Shown here: positions 26,965 through 40,334 of the stretch, piece by piece
Numbering within the stretch: the first letter of the stretch is position 1
Layout of the letters: every line of letters begins with the position of its first letter
Source of the DNA: Pagrus major
Taxonomy: Eukaryota > Chordata > Actinopteri > Spariformes > Sparidae
Direction: 5' to 3'
Length of the DNA stretch: 64,000 nucleotides
NCBI RefSeq assembly: GCF_040436345.1
Contig: NC_133230.1
Location: 29,632,551 to 29,696,550 of the forward strand
Notes under the pieces: generated by a model
What the model saw: only the letters and a program-made list of their open reading frames with translations
The model's database searches: none
What the model was told of the DNA's origin: nothing
Position numbers and translations under genes: made by a program

Positions 26965-27665
26965 GTGCTGTGCTACTGTTTTCTAGGTTGCAAGTCATAT
27001 AAACATAGGGAATCAGGCCAAATGTCATCATTTCACCACAAGCTAACATTACTGTTTAATAGTGTTACACAACACGACAGGAAAGGCATGGATTAAGCTA
27101 ATTCTAAAATATCTACACACGTCTTGGACACATTTAAGAACTGAAACACACTGGATTTAATCAAACAATAATGTTAGTTAAGAAGTGATTGAATGCTAAC
27201 ATTAGCTAGGTAATCAAATATGTTGTTTGACTTTGAAATAAGGCTAAATGTACCTCCAAATTTTCACTATGCTATGTCTTTTCAGTTGATGTTCATTTGG
27301 GAAGTGGTAAAATGATAATGACTTGTCAGATTTCCTATGTTTATACGACAACCCATTAGCTAATGGCAGCATTCAACCACTTGATTGCTTACAGTGTTGT
27401 TTGATGAGTGTGTTTCATTTCCAAGCTTTAATAAATCTGTGTATGTTGATATCTTAGAATTAATTGATGCCTTTCCTGTATTGTGTAACTCTATCATACA
27501 GTAATGTTAGCTTGGAAGTGGTTGAATGCTAACATTAGCAGTTGTGTAATGGAGGGTAAGGGTTATCAAATGTGTTGTTCAGGAAGCTGTGAAATTAAAA
27601 CAACTTGTCAGATTCCCAACCTTTATAGGACTTGCAACCTGTAACAGAGTAGTATGATATTTTAG
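26965..27665. repeat. Long imperfect inverted repeat (foldback element)
   Basis: About 27033-27165 read in reverse complement matches about 27405-27525. Paired strings include AGTAATGTTAGCTT, ATGCCTTTCCTGT, TTAGAATTA and GTGTGTTTCA. Outward, GACTTGCAACCTGTAACAG at about 27630 matches the complement of 26985-27005. Arms are diverged, and the centre is near 27280. The middle also has direct copies of TTGAATGCTAACATTAGC at about 27190 and 27523. It behaves like a foldback-type non-autonomous DNA element. Confidence 0.6.
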
Positions 27666-28843
27666 CTTCCTACCGTGAGTGTAATGTCAGAGGAAAATGG
27701 CTGCCGGGTGAATATGGTCGAATGGTCTAGTTTGTAAAAAATCTCACTCTTGTGATCTAAAACACTCATCTAAAGCTCAATTCTGAGGCTGTTCTGCCTC
27801 CATTACAGATGATTTAGTTGGTTGAAACAGATAAAAGTGTGATAATTCTCAGTAGGTTTGTTACAATAAGCTTTCACATTACACATAGTTATTCAATCGA
27901 TAGTTAATGTAAAATTATTGACTAGTGCAGCTGTAAATGAACACATTTGCACATCCACAATGTAGCTTATCTAGCCTCCAACTCATACCAACACCATCCA
28001 TCCCACCTCATAGCACACACGCTCATCAGTGGCTCTGTCAACTGCTCCCTTGTTATCTTGTGTGTCTTGGTTGCGGTTCGAGTTTAATTGGCTACAGTGT
28101 GTGTGGCTGCTTACACTCTCTGGAGCCCAGAGAGGTCAGCGAAGCCAGGGTTCATTAGCAGCGTATCCACTACCATATTCCCTCAAGTATCTGTAGGTTC
28201 TTCTTCATTTCTTCATTTATACCTCGCCAGCCACTTACAGGTCATGCAGGCAGAGAGGAACACACCGAGACAGAGAGAAATCTCTGGTTGGATTCTGAAA
28301 AAATTGTAAGGATTTACAAGAATGTGTGTCAGTAGCAGTGGTTACTGTGTGGCGTGTTTAGACCCTGATCTTTGACCTACCTCAGTAAACCTCATCTTAT
28401 CTCTCAAACGCACTGTATCTGGCTCCAACAGGAGAGACTCAGTAATCACTATGATACCTTCTGCGGTAATGCCCAGCCCTGTCCTATTATTAGTTTTTTC
28501 ATTTTCAGAGATTGGGATGGAGGGGGTCCCAGAGGCCCCACACTTTTCCCGCCGTCTCTCACTGATGAGCTTCTAGTGATGGATGAGGTGAGCCCAATCC
28601 AGAAGCAGGGAGAACAAAGCTTTCATTAGGCAATGTAACCAAGCAGTTATGAGCCATCTCCAGAGCCACTCTCCCTGCACCCAAACAACAGTGCCTTTCA
28701 GATGAATCAATGTGCTGTTCTCTTGCAGCCACCTCTGCACTTTCACAAACTGAAGCTTTGAGTCAATTTCCAGGACTGTCTGCAAGAGGGGAGGACTGTT
28801 TAGCTTCAGTAGCTGCTCACTGGTTTCTGCTGTGATTGAGGCC

Positions 28844-29143
28844 TTTAAAGGTGCAGTATGGAATCTTTGGCCACCTGTCAAATTCATACTCAAACCAAAC
28901 AGGGGGCAGCATATAACCAGTGTAACCGCTAAATGTTGCTAGCCGTAGCTGCCGTTAGCTGGTTAGCTCAGTTTGACGTGCAGCTACAGTAGCAGTCCAG
29001 ATTGGGAGAGTAGGGACTAGCTGTATATTAGATCCCACATTACGTTTACGTCAGAATGTCAACAATTTTTCTTCACATTCTGTTGATAATTTTAGTTTTT
29101 AATGTTTTCAACTAAGACTCTTACACAATTCTCGCACCTTTAA
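28844..29143. repeat. MITE family B
   Basis: It begins TTTAAAGGTGCAGTATGGAA and ends TTCTCGCACCTTTAA, so the termini are short inverted repeats of TTAAAGGTGC. The interior has the GCTAGC/TTAGCTGGTTAGCT runs common in fish MITEs. It has no coding capacity. The terminal 10 bp resemble family A, which lies 25 bp away, suggesting related transposition machinery. Confidence 0.7.
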
Positions 29144-29168
29144 TGTCCTCCTGGCTATTTGAGGTACC

Positions 29169-29546
29169 TTCAAAGGGACACTAGTTTTGGAGAAGAAATC
29201 AAAACACAGAATTTTAATATTTGCAATATTAATGAGTTAATAATACAAACACAGATTTTTTTTTTTTCCATAACTGAATAAACAAGCTGTTCCAAGAGGA
29301 AAAACAAGGTCTCCAGAATCCAAGGACACGGTTTGAAGCTAGAAAGGTGGCAGGGTTTGACAAATTTAAACAAAAAAGTCAAACAGTATGGAAATGTGTT
29401 GGAGTTTCAGGTCAGTCAGTTTATTCAGTTGTGAAAGCTAAGAGAGTTTGTTTATTTAGTTTGTTTAGGCATAAACAAATCAGTCAATAAAGATCTTTCT
29501 CTTCTGGTTAACATATCTCCCCAAAACTACATAGTGTACCTTTAAA
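29169..29546 (-). repeat. MITE family A, full-length copy, inverted
   Basis: Both ends are present: CTTCAAAGGGACACTAGTTT on the left and AACTACATAGTGTACCTTTA on the right, which are imperfect inverted repeats. The interior matches the copies at 8374 and 19127 in reverse (GAATAAACAAGCTGTTCC, GTGGCAGGGTTTGACA). The element is about 375 bp. Confidence 0.8.
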
Positions 29547-30098
29547 ATGTAGAGTAGAGTGCAGAGGCTGGGTACATAACTGGCTTTATGGTTAATGATT
29601 ATTGATGTCCCTTGGGGATACAATCAATAGAAATCAGAGAGTAGGCGAGGTGTTTACCTCCAAAGCACACATGTAAATCTCATGTGAGTAGGGGGCTGAA
29701 CTTCATGTGTCTAATATTGTCTGTCAGGCTGTGCATGCAGGGACGATGTAACCAAGTTAGAGGCATTCACACGGAAACAACTGGAAGACTTCACCCTCTG
29801 TCTGGCGACATCTCCGTCCCCAGGGCTGTTTTTGTAGCTCGGTTTTAGCCACTCATGGTCCTCCCTTCCCATCTGTGCACAGTTTGGGGTCGTGTTTCAT
29901 CGCAGCACAACACTTCATGAATGAAAATTTAATGCAATTTTTTTTCACGACAGCCTCATGGTAAAGTTCCTTGAGCCTCTCTGCCAGGCATCTGTAAGTG
30001 CCCCACGAGTTCAAGGAGAGTGAAGTGTTTGGTAACACTTTCTAAGAAGTGGAAGGAGAGGCTTGTATCTAAATATCCTGATAAGCTTTGATGTTTCG

Positions 30099-30126
30099 GA
30101 GAAGAGAAGAGAAGAGAAGAGAAGAG
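30099..30126. repeat. (GAGAA)n minisatellite
   Basis: About 5.5 tandem copies of GAGAA. Confidence 0.9.
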
Positions 30127-31651
30127 ACTGTAATGTCACAGGAGATGAAAATGATATTGCTGTTTAATTGTTACGGATGTAATAAAATATTCAGCGTAAT
30201 ATAAAAAGGTTGAAACCACATTTAGAGAATGTTTTTACTATTCTATCTCTTCCCCCTCAGTCAGACAGCCAATAAGCTCTACTTAAATATTGATGGAAAT
30301 TTCCTGCGATTTGCCCAGTTTATAAATACCTTTGATCTTCTCTCATCTGCCCTCTCTTCTGTTTTTTCCTCACACATATTTTTCCTCTTGAGGCAGCTCA
30401 TGATACAATATTGTGGCCCCAGAGCAGCATCTCACTCATGTACGAAAAGTAAACCCATCTGTAGGTCATGTTGACATTTTGCACATCCACTCTCAAGTGC
30501 TTATATGATATTGCTGTAAAATACAGACTCATGTGTGAGAGTGTGTGGGGGTTAGGGGGTTGAATTATGGTGGTTGTTGCAGAAGCAATGAGGCAGCGTG
30601 GCCCTGCTGGCTCTTTATAGGTCAATCCCATCGCTGGGGACGCATTTCAATCAGAAACATTTGATCAGTGACACGCTTACAACCATAGACTCTGCCTGTC
30701 AAACACAGGGTTTTATGTAATGACCTGATCATAGACAAGACACCTCACACAGCCATCGATAACAAACACGAATACCAGACATGCAGTCTTTACTCCAGGG
30801 CCATAAATAATGACTCATAAACTTTAGGGATACACACAGGGTGATGATGAAAGTGTCATAAAACACACCCATTCAATCGCCTCAATGAAGAGCAATGCAT
30901 GGCTGCAGTTTGATCCAATTTCAGGCCCTGCATAGCAAACATGTAATAAATCCTTGTAGTGCATCGACATACTAGGTTGTATACTATGTGGATGTAATAA
31001 AGTGTTTTATTTATGTTATAGAACAGAATATAGGTCACCTCTTCGGACACTAACACATTAATGGATCCATTTTAGTAATTGCTTGAGGAAAAATATAAGA
31101 GACTCTTGCTGTAATAAAATATATCTTATCTACGAATCAATAAATTGCTGCACACATACTTAAAGAACAACCTCGCTGTCCTCATCATCATCTCTCTTGT
31201 GGACCGGGTTGCAACTAAGAGTAAATTTATTACAAAGTTTGTGTGTAAAGTTCTTCTAAAGTGACCAACAACTAGTTAGTTTCATACTCATAATTCCTTC
31301 ATCGAGTTGCACTGTTAAAGCTTCTGAAATTTCTTATCTAGTTAAGACTTTAGTTATGTCTGAATTGATTGCGAGAAAAATCAATCGAGGTGTTGTCAAA
31401 TAAGCTTGTTATAGTCATGTTTATTTATAAAGCATATTTCACAGGGCAGGCGTAGGCTCAATGTGCTACAAATAAAAGTTAACTATATATACCACACATG
31501 ACAAAATAATATACAATACAATAAAAACATAAACGATAGAAAAACATGTATAAAAACATATAAGATAAAAACATCAAATTAAACATATGAGATGGGAATC
31601 TAACAATAAAAAGGAATCAGATAAAAAGGTTATAATTATTTTGTTAAAAGG

Positions 31652-31688
31652 GAATAATAATAACAATAATAATAATAATAATAATAAT
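31652..31688. repeat. (AAT)n microsatellite
   Basis: About 12 AAT copies with one ACA interruption. An open frame reading poly-Asn over it is an artefact. Confidence 0.92.
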
Positions 31689-34367
31689 CATAGCATCATT
31701 TTCAGCCACAGCAAGCAGCTATTTAAAAACCCCACTATACACTGCCTGCCCAGCACCAAACATCAGACAGACACTAGCTGGGGAACATATGAAGCGTATG
31801 TGAATATTTCCCTCAGGAGCTGGTAGAGACCAAAAACAGAGCTAAGAGAGAGAGTAGATTTAAATTCATCAGGTGGACAGAAACATTAACTGAAATTGTT
31901 GCTCCATAAATGCTGGATGTTTCCATTAGCCACTGTTTGCAGGTCCGCCATATCAATTTAAAAGGTGACGATGTGTCAATGTCGTGTTCACGACTTGTTT
32001 CCGCTGCCTGCAGGTGGCTCAAACATCGATTACTCCACTTTATGTTCTTTAGCATCAGCGGAGAATATTTTATGACGCTAACATAACTGACGCTAAATAT
32101 TTGATTTGATGTTAAGCGTGCTGTATTGGTAACATTTTGTTTTTTCAGTAAAATAAAATTTTACATCTTACCAGTTTTCTTCTTTGTCAAACTGAATGAG
32201 TTTCACATCAGATATCTCAACTGTATTTCATATGACCTCTTTCACTCTTCAGTCGAAATGAGTCATATGTGTATTAGCATTACTTTAGCAAGCTAAATTA
32301 ATTCATCTGCATAACAGTTACATCTGGTGGTCACTGAATTGTAATCATCTAGCACCAATCTCTACCTAAGAACTAATCTGTGTGGCACAACCGGTTTTAA
32401 TTTGTGAAATATATGATACATCTAAACTTAGTAAGCTGCCACTTTTAATAGGCTAAGATTAAAAAGATGGTGCAGCCTGCTGAATCTTAAATTCTCTGTG
32501 TGGGCAGGATTTATGAAAGGTGAGCTATGAACTGTTTGTTTGCAGTTTTCCTAGTGCAAGATGTTGCCCAGCTCTGTCTTTTTTTCTAGTGTGTGAACTC
32601 TGGCGGTTGTTAGATGCGAGCAGCTGGTAGAGTGTTAGACTGATGAAAGAGGGATGACAGCGGGATGGAGGGATGGGAGATGAGGGCGGGGGGGATGTAT
32701 CAAACGCTAGTCTAATGAGCCATCTGTAGTGGCAGTCTGACCTGCTCACTTCAGAAATTGTTAGCCACCTACACGCCGCCACATGTATGTAATTCTTGGG
32801 TTTCAGTGTGTTATGTTGGGCTAGTATTACCATTTTAAACATCAGTCAATGTCAGCATGTTCGTCCATGCAGTGAATATTATTATTTATATTATTTTTTG
32901 ATCTTTTATCTACAGGTTTTAAACTATGGCCTCTATCATGGCCCTGAAACATCAGTAGCCTACTGATATTCTGTGTGTTGATGGCACTGACCATGCTGCT
33001 GAAGCAGCAGACGGGTTTGGGTTATTCACCTTTCTCCTTCTCTCAGTTCTTCTGTCAGTTTCATGTTAGATCTAAAATATTCTCTATAACTATAAACTAT
33101 AAATACTCAATTATATACTATATCGTAGCCTTTATACTCTATAGAGTTGTGGTATCTTTATGATCAAGGTGACAATGTGTAGCTGCAGAAGAGCGAGACA
33201 ATCGTGGAGACACACTACTGCCTGTAGAATTCCTATAATATTCCTATGAGATTTCTATGATTATTCAGGAGGATGTGTGCTGTTAAAAAGACCCCAAAAC
33301 CAAGAAACCTCTGTATCAAAATATTTAGGGGAGACATGACTACAGATACAGTTTTTGCCCTTAATATTAGTTATATTGATTCTTCTCCCCTTTCCACTCC
33401 CTCATGTAGCCCTACATGTATATCCATCAGCCTAAGTGAAGCAGGGTAACAACCCGCTGCCAAAGGATCATTTCTCCATTAAGGTCTTAATAATCCCCCT
33501 CTAGGACATTGATCTGACAGAACATGATATAGAAGGAGAGACAGTTGGTTCTCGATACACATAAGAGGCTCTTGTTCCTCGTCAATCATAGCAGCATGAG
33601 CACAGCTCCAGGGACTGATGTGCATGTAGGTGACTGAGTTGATGGATGAGGTCAGTGGGTTACCTTTAGACTTTAGTGAGTGTATAAACGACAAAAGCTG
33701 ACTACGTTTCAGTAGAAGTTTGTGGTAAAACACAGCCTGATGAACCAATGATGCATCTCCATAAATATCAACTGTATCTATGGTTATCAGTCACCCCTGC
33801 TGTGCATGTGTACAGAGGCAGAAATAAGCATCTTCTCCCAGGGAAGCGCAATGAATAGGAGGAAGCTGAGGAAGCAAATGTCGTGCTCTATGCTGATGCG
33901 GAGCTGAACACTTAATGAAATTATTGTGCTTGACACCCTCCAAGAACAGCCAGCAACTACATTATCAATGCTTAGGTTGAACAATCCGGTGCTATATTCT
34001 GTCCAAAGGCTGAATACCCCAAAGCTATGGAAATGGGGGGGGGGGATTACACACAATGTGGCATAAAAGGATGCTGAGTCTTTTCTACTTTCATCTCGAG
34101 CCAGAAATACAGAGAGAGGGAGGACCGGGTGAGCTGGAGGCTAAGGAGTCGATTAGTCAATTGGAGCACTGAATGGACGCCTCATCGATTGAGGAATTGT
34201 GATGATTACAGGGTCCGCTGCTGTGTGGTAATGCAATAGACAAAGCCATCACAGCCTCTACCGTTACAGGCCGGATGATTTAGAAGCTGCCCCGTTAATG
34301 ACAGCCATCCATTCTGTTCAAATGGCTGGGAATTTATTAACATGACTCACACATGAATAAACAAGAA

Positions 34368-34369
<2 letters not shown>

Positions 34370-34397
<28 letters not shown>
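34370..34397. repeat. (CA)n microsatellite
   Basis: About 14 CA copies. Confidence 0.95.
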
Positions 34398-34398
<1 letters not shown>

Positions 34399-36540
34399 CC
34401 TTAGAGAAGGGATGAGGGGGTGTATGTTTTGTGAGTGCTGCTGACGCTGCTTCTTGCATCCAAAAAGTCGCCATCGCCCCACAGTTTTAAATGATAATAG
34501 GCACTGAGGGAAATTTACAGCAGGCTCAAGGCAGTTGTGTATGTTTTTAATGAACATCCACCGTGGAGCAGCTCTGCCTCTGGCAACATTTTGTCAGGGT
34601 CAGTAGGAGCTCCGAGTTGGTTTAAGAATGAGATGAACGATGATTCAGAGCAGCCAAACCTTTCGCACGTTAACGTGATTAAACACACGTCCATTTGTTA
34701 AACAGCCTCCCCACAAATGAATTACCTCGACCGTCAAACAGAGCAAGTACTCCCGAGAGAAAGATGAAAGAGAAAGCAGAGTGGAGGGCGTTCAAAAAAA
34801 TGACATATTTGAGGCATTGCTATTCACAGGTTTACGCCCCATCCATTAATTATGCTCCAGAGCGGTCCTCCAAAAACGAGCCTGTGTGAAGAGCTTCTCC
34901 ATGTTTGACAAAAAAAATGAGTCCTTCTCAGGATAAAAGCATCGACTCACCGCAGTCCACAAAGTAATTAGGGCTCAGACATTAATAACTCTGGCGAGGG
35001 GAAGAAATGAAATGAAACACAGAGAGGATTTATTTCCTCATTCTACAGTGAATCTTATTTAATCTCTTTCCCACCAGTGTCCATTCTAAACATTGCTCTC
35101 TCTCTCCTCTGTTACTCACTTCCTCTCTCATTCTGTAGTGCCTTTAAGGCACAAACATTCCTGATCAATAATGTGCCAGCGGAAAAAAATTATTTATTCT
35201 TCCTTTTTCTGTTTTTTGCTTTTGATTGCAGTTTGCTCAGATCGATGGAATTCAATTGCAGAAGCGAGGCATCTTTGTCTGGGGCTGTAACACTCCCACA
35301 GTCAGGTCACAAAACACCACACTACAGTGGTGTTCATCTGGATAAATGACCACGAGGATGATATACAGCTCCATATATACTGTACTGCCCTGGGTTAGAG
35401 TAGAATAAGAGCGTGGTTAATAGTTTTGTCCTGAGGGTTAATTTACTCACCATCAACATAAAACTCCCCTCCCCAGCTGAAGCACCTTTATTACTGCTGC
35501 TGTAATAAGTGTATATTGTGAATAATGCCGTGGCGATGCTCTTTTGTTGCTGCCAGGAAACGTGGGAGTCGGTTATTATTTTGGGGAGCTGTCAGCTTGG
35601 AGTCCTCCCATCACAGGGCACTGTTAGTATTCCTGATGTTGGCAGTGATTATAGGTGGAGTGAGAGGGTGGCCTGGGAAAATGCAGGGGCAGCTCAGAGA
35701 GTTAATAGGTGCTGACTTACAGCCAATGATGAAGAAATGACAACATTAGCTGACACAGGTTCTGGGACAGATTCCAGCTTGATTGGATCAGGTACACACG
35801 TTCAGCTTCTTTTAACAACTGTTGCAGATGATGCAAATTTCGTCCAAAGCAAACGTTAAGTTACAATGCAGGTAGTGGCATGGCCTGTAGCGGGACAGAA
35901 AGTGCAGGTGTGCATAAGCGTATAGCATGTCAGATTTTCATGCAGGAGACTGGAGTTAATCAAAGGCTTGTTATTAACGTTTCCTTTTATATCCACTCAA
36001 GTACTTAAGTACAGTTTAGAGGTACTTGTGCTTTTCATCTTCTGCTACTTTGTACTTGCTTGTCACTACATTTTTGAAGCAAATATTGTACTATTTACCA
36101 ACTACATTTATTTGATAACTTGAATTACTAGTTACTTACAAAGCTGCGTATTCATTTAAATAATGAATTTGAATAAGTTGATTTTATTGGCAAAAATAAT
36201 TCAATAATCCAAAAAATGTTGAATATTGGATCCAATAGAAGCACATCAGGGGAGCACTTAAAACCTGTGGCTACCCAAACTGGACCTTTGTCAAAACCGC
36301 TAAAAGATCCAGAGAAGACAGAGAGGAGGAGACGGGAAAACGTAACAACATCGTCATTCCCCCTGAATTTTCCCCCCTTAGTGCCCCTCGCCACACATAG
36401 AACAAAATGTGTAAATATATTAAACCTGTGGTAACCACAGACCTTATTTCAGGCATTTAACTGAATGCCCATTCAAAAGACTTTGAGACGAGGAACTGGA
36501 AGTACTAAAATGCTAACTGATTTGCAGGTTTTAGAATAGA

Positions 36541-36625
36541 ATAGAATAATAGAATAGATATACTTTATTGATCCCAAGCTGGGAAATTAAGGAAGCTGGG
36601 AAATTAAGGAAAGCTGGGAAATTAA
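36541..36625 (-). repeat. Inverted LINE 3'-end fragment with tandem triplication
   Basis: On the minus strand this reads CCCAGCTTGGGATCAATAAA then GTATATCTATTCT repeats. This is the classical 3' terminus of L2/Rex-type fish LINEs, as also seen at 61970-62025. Inside it, AAGCTGGGAAATTAAGG is repeated three times in tandem, a local amplification not expected of an ordinary insertion. Confidence 0.65.
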
Positions 36626-39600
36626 GGACTCATCACTACAGCACTCAATGTGAAAGCTGTTGTTCATAATGACAAACATGCAGAGAATTATTATCCAACG
36701 CTGTTCTCCTCAGCTCTCCACTGTGTTTTAGCATCTTTCAGTTCATTGTTTCAGTTTTCTGACCAAAATCTTGACTGTTTTGATTGAGTAGCACTTAAAA
36801 TCTGTTTTCTATTCGAAAGTAAGTGATTGGGAAATCATTTTAAAGCCTGTTTGCACCTCAGACTTTGACTCTGACTGTGTGTGTGTTCAGCCTGAGGATA
36901 AATGTGTGAGTGGGATAACACAGTGTTGCTAATAATCTCCATCATTCCTCTCAGAGAATCATGTAGTGTGGATAAACAGCCATTCAAGTGCAATATATTT
37001 GTTAAAATCCATCCTTTAAGCTTATGAGGGAAGTGAATGCCCTCCTCTTCCATGATAATATTTTCAATGTATTCTGGTACTGTCTTATTAGTTATTTTCT
37101 GTGTATTTTTGGCTGTCTGCGCTGAGTCTCCTGCAGTGGTGTCCTTGATTGGCGGGAGCTCCTGCGGCTCACTCACCTGCAGCTCATCTCATCGGCACCA
37201 GCTCAGAAGAGCTGGTCTTCTCTTCCCTGGCTGCCAGAACGTTAATCTCTCCACGCAGTGGTATTGATGGCTTCACTCTTCAAGTAACCTCTAGCAGCCT
37301 TCTTGAGATTTACCTTGTTCTTTCTGAGACTAACCTGCTGAGCCACCACACGGATCCCCAGCTAAGTCAGCAGCCCAGCCACTCGCCGGCCTCTGCTACT
37401 ACTACTTGCTTTGTTTCTACAATAGCTTTACACCTTTCCCCTGCCTCGGTTTTCGATTTTGGGTCCAACGCTCACCTATTCGAACCGTAACAGATAACAT
37501 ACAGTGGCACAGTAAAATCCCACCAGGTTACAAAATACTACAGGATCAAATACATAAATGTAGAGTTGTATTTGATGTGCCTCCTGCAACTCCACCTGTG
37601 TGAAATTCTATTTCCATTATGCTGTACTATCTTAAAGATAAACTTGATATATCCCTCAGTGCACCCACATAAAATGAATCTTCTCAACATAAATACCCAC
37701 GTGCATGCACATGCAGGTACATGTTTTGAGTATATCAGTCAAACAAGAACTAGCGTCGCACTGAAGTGTGCACACAAACAGGTGCTCACCCTGACAGAGC
37801 CATAATTTACTGAAGTAACATGGCAAAAGGTAAACTCCATCACTGGGTTGTAATACAGAAAATACATACACACCTACACATTATATATCAAAAACAGACA
37901 TTCGTTTCATATTTCCCCACTGGTTCATAAAATTGCACCAATGATCAAAGCTGCTGCGGTTTAAATCATGTTAAAAACATATATGAGGTGCCTAGCCCAC
38001 AGAACAGCTTCAAGTCTAACAGATCCTCTTAAGCACAGTGTTAAACACTCACCTCTTAATATATAGCAGTGACATTAGCAGTTACTATTGTGTAAATGAG
38101 ATTTTTGAAGATCATGTTACTACAATCTGGAACATCATAGCTACATCATCATTCACCACTGTACTGGTAAGTAAACTACTCTGTACCTACACAGTGCTCA
38201 GTATCAGATCAGTTAATTTGTATGCAAGTAATTTCCCTGAAAAAAAATTACCTCCCTACCTTATACAGACTTTTTGCTCTGATATTACTTCTCCTCACCT
38301 CCTCCTTTCCAGCCCCAATAGTTACTAAAGCTGCAAGAGATTGTCACCAAACAAGAAACGTCAATAAGCTCCTTTTATAACGACCTATATTGTTTGTATT
38401 TCTGATGAGGACGGGCTGTAAAAATAATAAGATAGTAACATTTTATTACATTTCCATTGTTCGTTTGAAATAAAGACAATTCCACAACTTTTTTTTAGGT
38501 CATTACATTCTTATTATTTAAGACAAATCTGATGACAAATACAGTTGACACGCCGTCACCTCTGTATGACTTCCATCAGCAGCAGCATTTTCTTTCAGGC
38601 AGTGCCCACAGCACAACCTTCCTCTGGACTGCAATTAAATACAGCTGGGCAGAGCTGCGGGCCTGATGGAATCATTAAACCTGCTCTCCTCTAATTGCTA
38701 ATATGCCATCAGGCTTTGCCAGCTAAATGCTGCGGGCATTACAGCTGGCTGCTGTGAGAGGGCAGAGGAAAGCAAGTGAGGGTTTGCTGCAGGCCTGTGA
38801 GTATGTGGAAAATGCAAAATTTGCACGTCATTCATTCACTCACTTATGGCAGCAGATATTTATGCACGTCATGTGGGTACAGGTGGGTGCCTCTTGATTT
38901 GTAGTCAAAGCTATGCCAAATTCACAGCTGAACTCCTTTTTCCTCTTAATCGATCCTTTCTCCTGGTGTGTGGAGCCCATCAATAAGGAACCACCCGTCA
39001 GGTCTCCATCTGGCCCAGTGGCCTTTTGACGTGGTGGGGAAGAGGCTCCTCCATCAGTGACAACCGCTTCACTGTCACCTGCCACTCCTCAGCTCCAGCC
39101 AGCAGGTGGACTGTTGTAGAGGCATTTTCATAGAGAAACACTCGGGAATTCAAATAAGACTTTGTGTTTAGATTTGGAGGACGGTTTCAGTTATTTCATT
39201 TTTAGTTTATTGTTCATGATTCTTGTATTTTGTCACTTACGCAATACTTAAGAGTAAGAGCTCACTCAAGGAAATGTCACTGGAGGACGATTCCAGACAG
39301 AATTACACTGTGAATCCTTCTCTGTGCTAAAGTTTCATCTTTGCTCACTCTGAAAATGCATCTATAAAACTTGGTCTAGCTGTCTTGGCCATCATCCTTG
39401 CAGCAGCAGAGAAAGAAGGTACCTAGAGTAAAGCTACTGCCCTCTTCTTTGTCTTTATCTTCTACCTTTTTAGACGTGTTCAAACTATACATTCTCATGA
39501 GCTTACTTTAAAACATTCAGAGAATGAACCTTATCTACAGAATGTAAAGAAACACTTTTGATGTTATGTCAAAGACGTCTGTGTATTGCTAACCCATAGC

Positions 39601-40082
39601 ATGATAAGCTGTCTCGTTCAGCTTGGAGATGTATGCAAGCAGCAAGTTCGCTACTCTGTCTAATACAGAGTAAACAAAAGAAACACAAAATATCAAGAAA
39701 GGAAATATTCTTCTCATCCCTGGAGTCATAGTCCTGGTCAGTGAATAACCTCCTTACTGTATCCCCTATCTTCAAACTGGCATCTGTCTGTCTAGGAGGC
39801 TGGGTTCAGTCCTATTCGGGTGTCCATCCATGTTCACTGGGAGGTGGCTGAGCCGAGTGGCTCCCCCCATGATTCGAGGTCACTGTCCAGGCAGATTCCT
39901 GTCCACTAGGGCCACTTAGCTCCTAGCTAACAGCAGCAATGATAGCTACAGCAAAATAGTGAGCAGCGGTAAGCAGTTATTCTGCCCCCTATATTTTTGG
40001 AGCTTACTTAGAATTTCTTACAAATTACAACTTCAAAGGGGCTCATCCAGCCAGTCATTAGTTTATGTTAGCATTATGTTGC

Positions 40083-40334
40083 GCTCTGTTAGCAGAGTAG
40101 AGAGAGGCACTGCAGAATGGGCATGAAGTCACATCTTTGGACCGTGGTCCTGAGTCGTTCACAAACAAATCCACAGTCCAGCAGCATCAATTTAAACAAA
40201 TCGTCCACAGGCTTGTACAGGCAACCGAGAGAGGCGGGGAAGATCTCATTTTTGACATCACCTTACAGTCTGCTTACATATGGCCAATAAAAAATGATTA
40301 ATACGCAACAAAATATAACATAGAGTCACTTTAA
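40083..40334 (+). repeat. Dispersed repeat, family C, copy 2
   Basis: It contains AAACAAATCGTCCACAGGCT, GGCAACCGAGAGAGGCGGG and TATGGCCAATAAAAAATGAT in the same order as 20901-21155. Upstream sequence from about 39900 (GCTCCTAGCTAACAGCAGC) may belong to the same insertion. Confidence 0.75.

Larger units (their letters stand above)
19426..28843. other. Intergenic DNA, no gene seen
   Basis: I find no recognisable exon. This includes the 129-codon minus-strand frame at 24464-24075, which matches nothing I know. Repeats inside are listed separately. 22570-23000 and 23880-24130 are higher-complexity stretches that may be conserved non-coding DNA. 25179-25225 is notably G-rich. Confidence 0.4.

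Noticed and set aside
36835-37176. 113-codon minus-strand open frame starting MSEPQELPPIKDTT
   Set aside because: Looks faintly protein-like, but it overlaps a possible retrotransposon leader on the other strand and matches nothing I know.
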